DNA from: Neisseria shayeganii 871
Lineage (GTDB): Bacteria > Pseudomonadota > Gammaproteobacteria > Burkholderiales > Neisseriaceae
Length of the DNA stretch: 20,638 nt
NCBI RefSeq assembly: GCF_000226875.1
Contig: NZ_JH164926.1
Coordinates: 1,334,749 to 1,355,386 of the forward strand
Direction: 5' to 3'
Both the position numbers and the translations under genes were made by a program. Below, piece after piece: positions 20,465 to 20,638 of this stretch; positions within the stretch are counted from its first letter, which is position 1, and each line of letters opens with the position of its first letter. Under the pieces are notes generated by a model that was not told the origin of the DNA, did no database searches, and saw only the letters and a program-made list of their open reading frames with translations.

Positions 20465-20638
20465 GAGACCTTTGCAAAACCGCCATCTGCGGCGCATTTC
20501 TGCATTGTGCGTTTATGCCCTATGGGTACTGCTCGCTCGCTTGCCTATCTAGAGATATGTCTGTCCCACGGGGAGTCCTAGCGTTCACGCTCGCTGCGCT
20601 GCTACGCCTTGAACTGCATCTACATCTGGCGGTTTTGC
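20465..20638. mobile_element. MITE-like element, copy 2 (runs off the window)
   Basis: At least 174 bp, beginning GAGACCTTTGCAAAACCGCC and reaching GGCGGTTTTGC at the window end, so the terminal inverted repeat is at least 15-20 bp. It shares several blocks with copy 1 in the same order (GTGCGTTTA, CTCGCTTGCCTATCT at 20536-20550, CTCGCTGCGCTGCTACGCCT near 20590-20609). The middle is longer than in copy 1 (extra segment around 20551-20588). No open reading frame of note is present. Confidence 0.65.

Overview
The window is a chromosomal segment from a member of the Neisseriaceae, most likely the genus Eikenella. The strongest clue is the 12-mer AGGCTACCTGAA. It occurs 19 times exactly and at least 5 more times with one mismatch, on both strands, mostly as closely spaced inverted pairs between genes. 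From memory this is the Eikenella dialect of the Neisseriaceae DNA uptake sequence (AG-eikDUS). Gene order (rseP-bamA-skp-lpxD-fabZ-lpxA and minCDE-oxyR) and protein sequences are also neisserial. No tRNA, rRNA, CRISPR array, prophage or complete insertion sequence was seen.

Layout. Bases 80-1499 (+): a 2-Cys peroxiredoxin and an OmpA-domain lipoprotein, each followed by a terminator. Bases 1600-3824 (-): a patatin-like phospholipase and a 3-hydroxybutyrate dehydrogenase, separated by a uptake-sequence hairpin and a degenerate Correia-like repeat. Bases 3825-4477 carry no protein gene. They hold two tandem minus-strand small RNA genes of about 90 nt, each with its own sigma70-type promoter and terminator and sharing a 64-bp identical 3' part. 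Bases 4478-7631 (-): prephenate dehydrogenase, a PolB-type 3'-5' exonuclease, an alpha/beta hydrolase and a small membrane protein. Bases 7729-14394 (-): the envelope cluster lpxA, fabZ, lpxD, skp, bamA, rseP, transcribed rseP to lpxA. Bases 14668-17385 (+): a large protein joining an NqrB/RnfD-like membrane module to a CRTAC1-like FG-GAP/ASPIC domain. Bases 17497-20442 (+): minC, minD, minE, oxyR. A MITE-like element lies between minC and minD, and a related copy starts after oxyR and runs off the window.

How it fits together. The envelope cluster combines lipid A acylation (LpxA, LpxD), the fatty acid dehydratase FabZ that shares their hydroxyacyl-ACP pool, outer membrane protein assembly (Skp, BamA) and the envelope protease RseP. 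MinCDE positions the division septum and is translationally coupled to the peroxide sensor OxyR. A peroxiredoxin of the kind OxyR commonly controls lies at the other end of the window. Uptake sequences are built into gene architecture: they act as likely terminators, form the stop codon of the hydrolase gene, supply part of the lpxD ribosome binding site, and encode residues in several proteins. The most notable finding is the pair of sibling sRNAs, whose C/U-rich unpaired segment is complementary to Shine-Dalgarno sequences.
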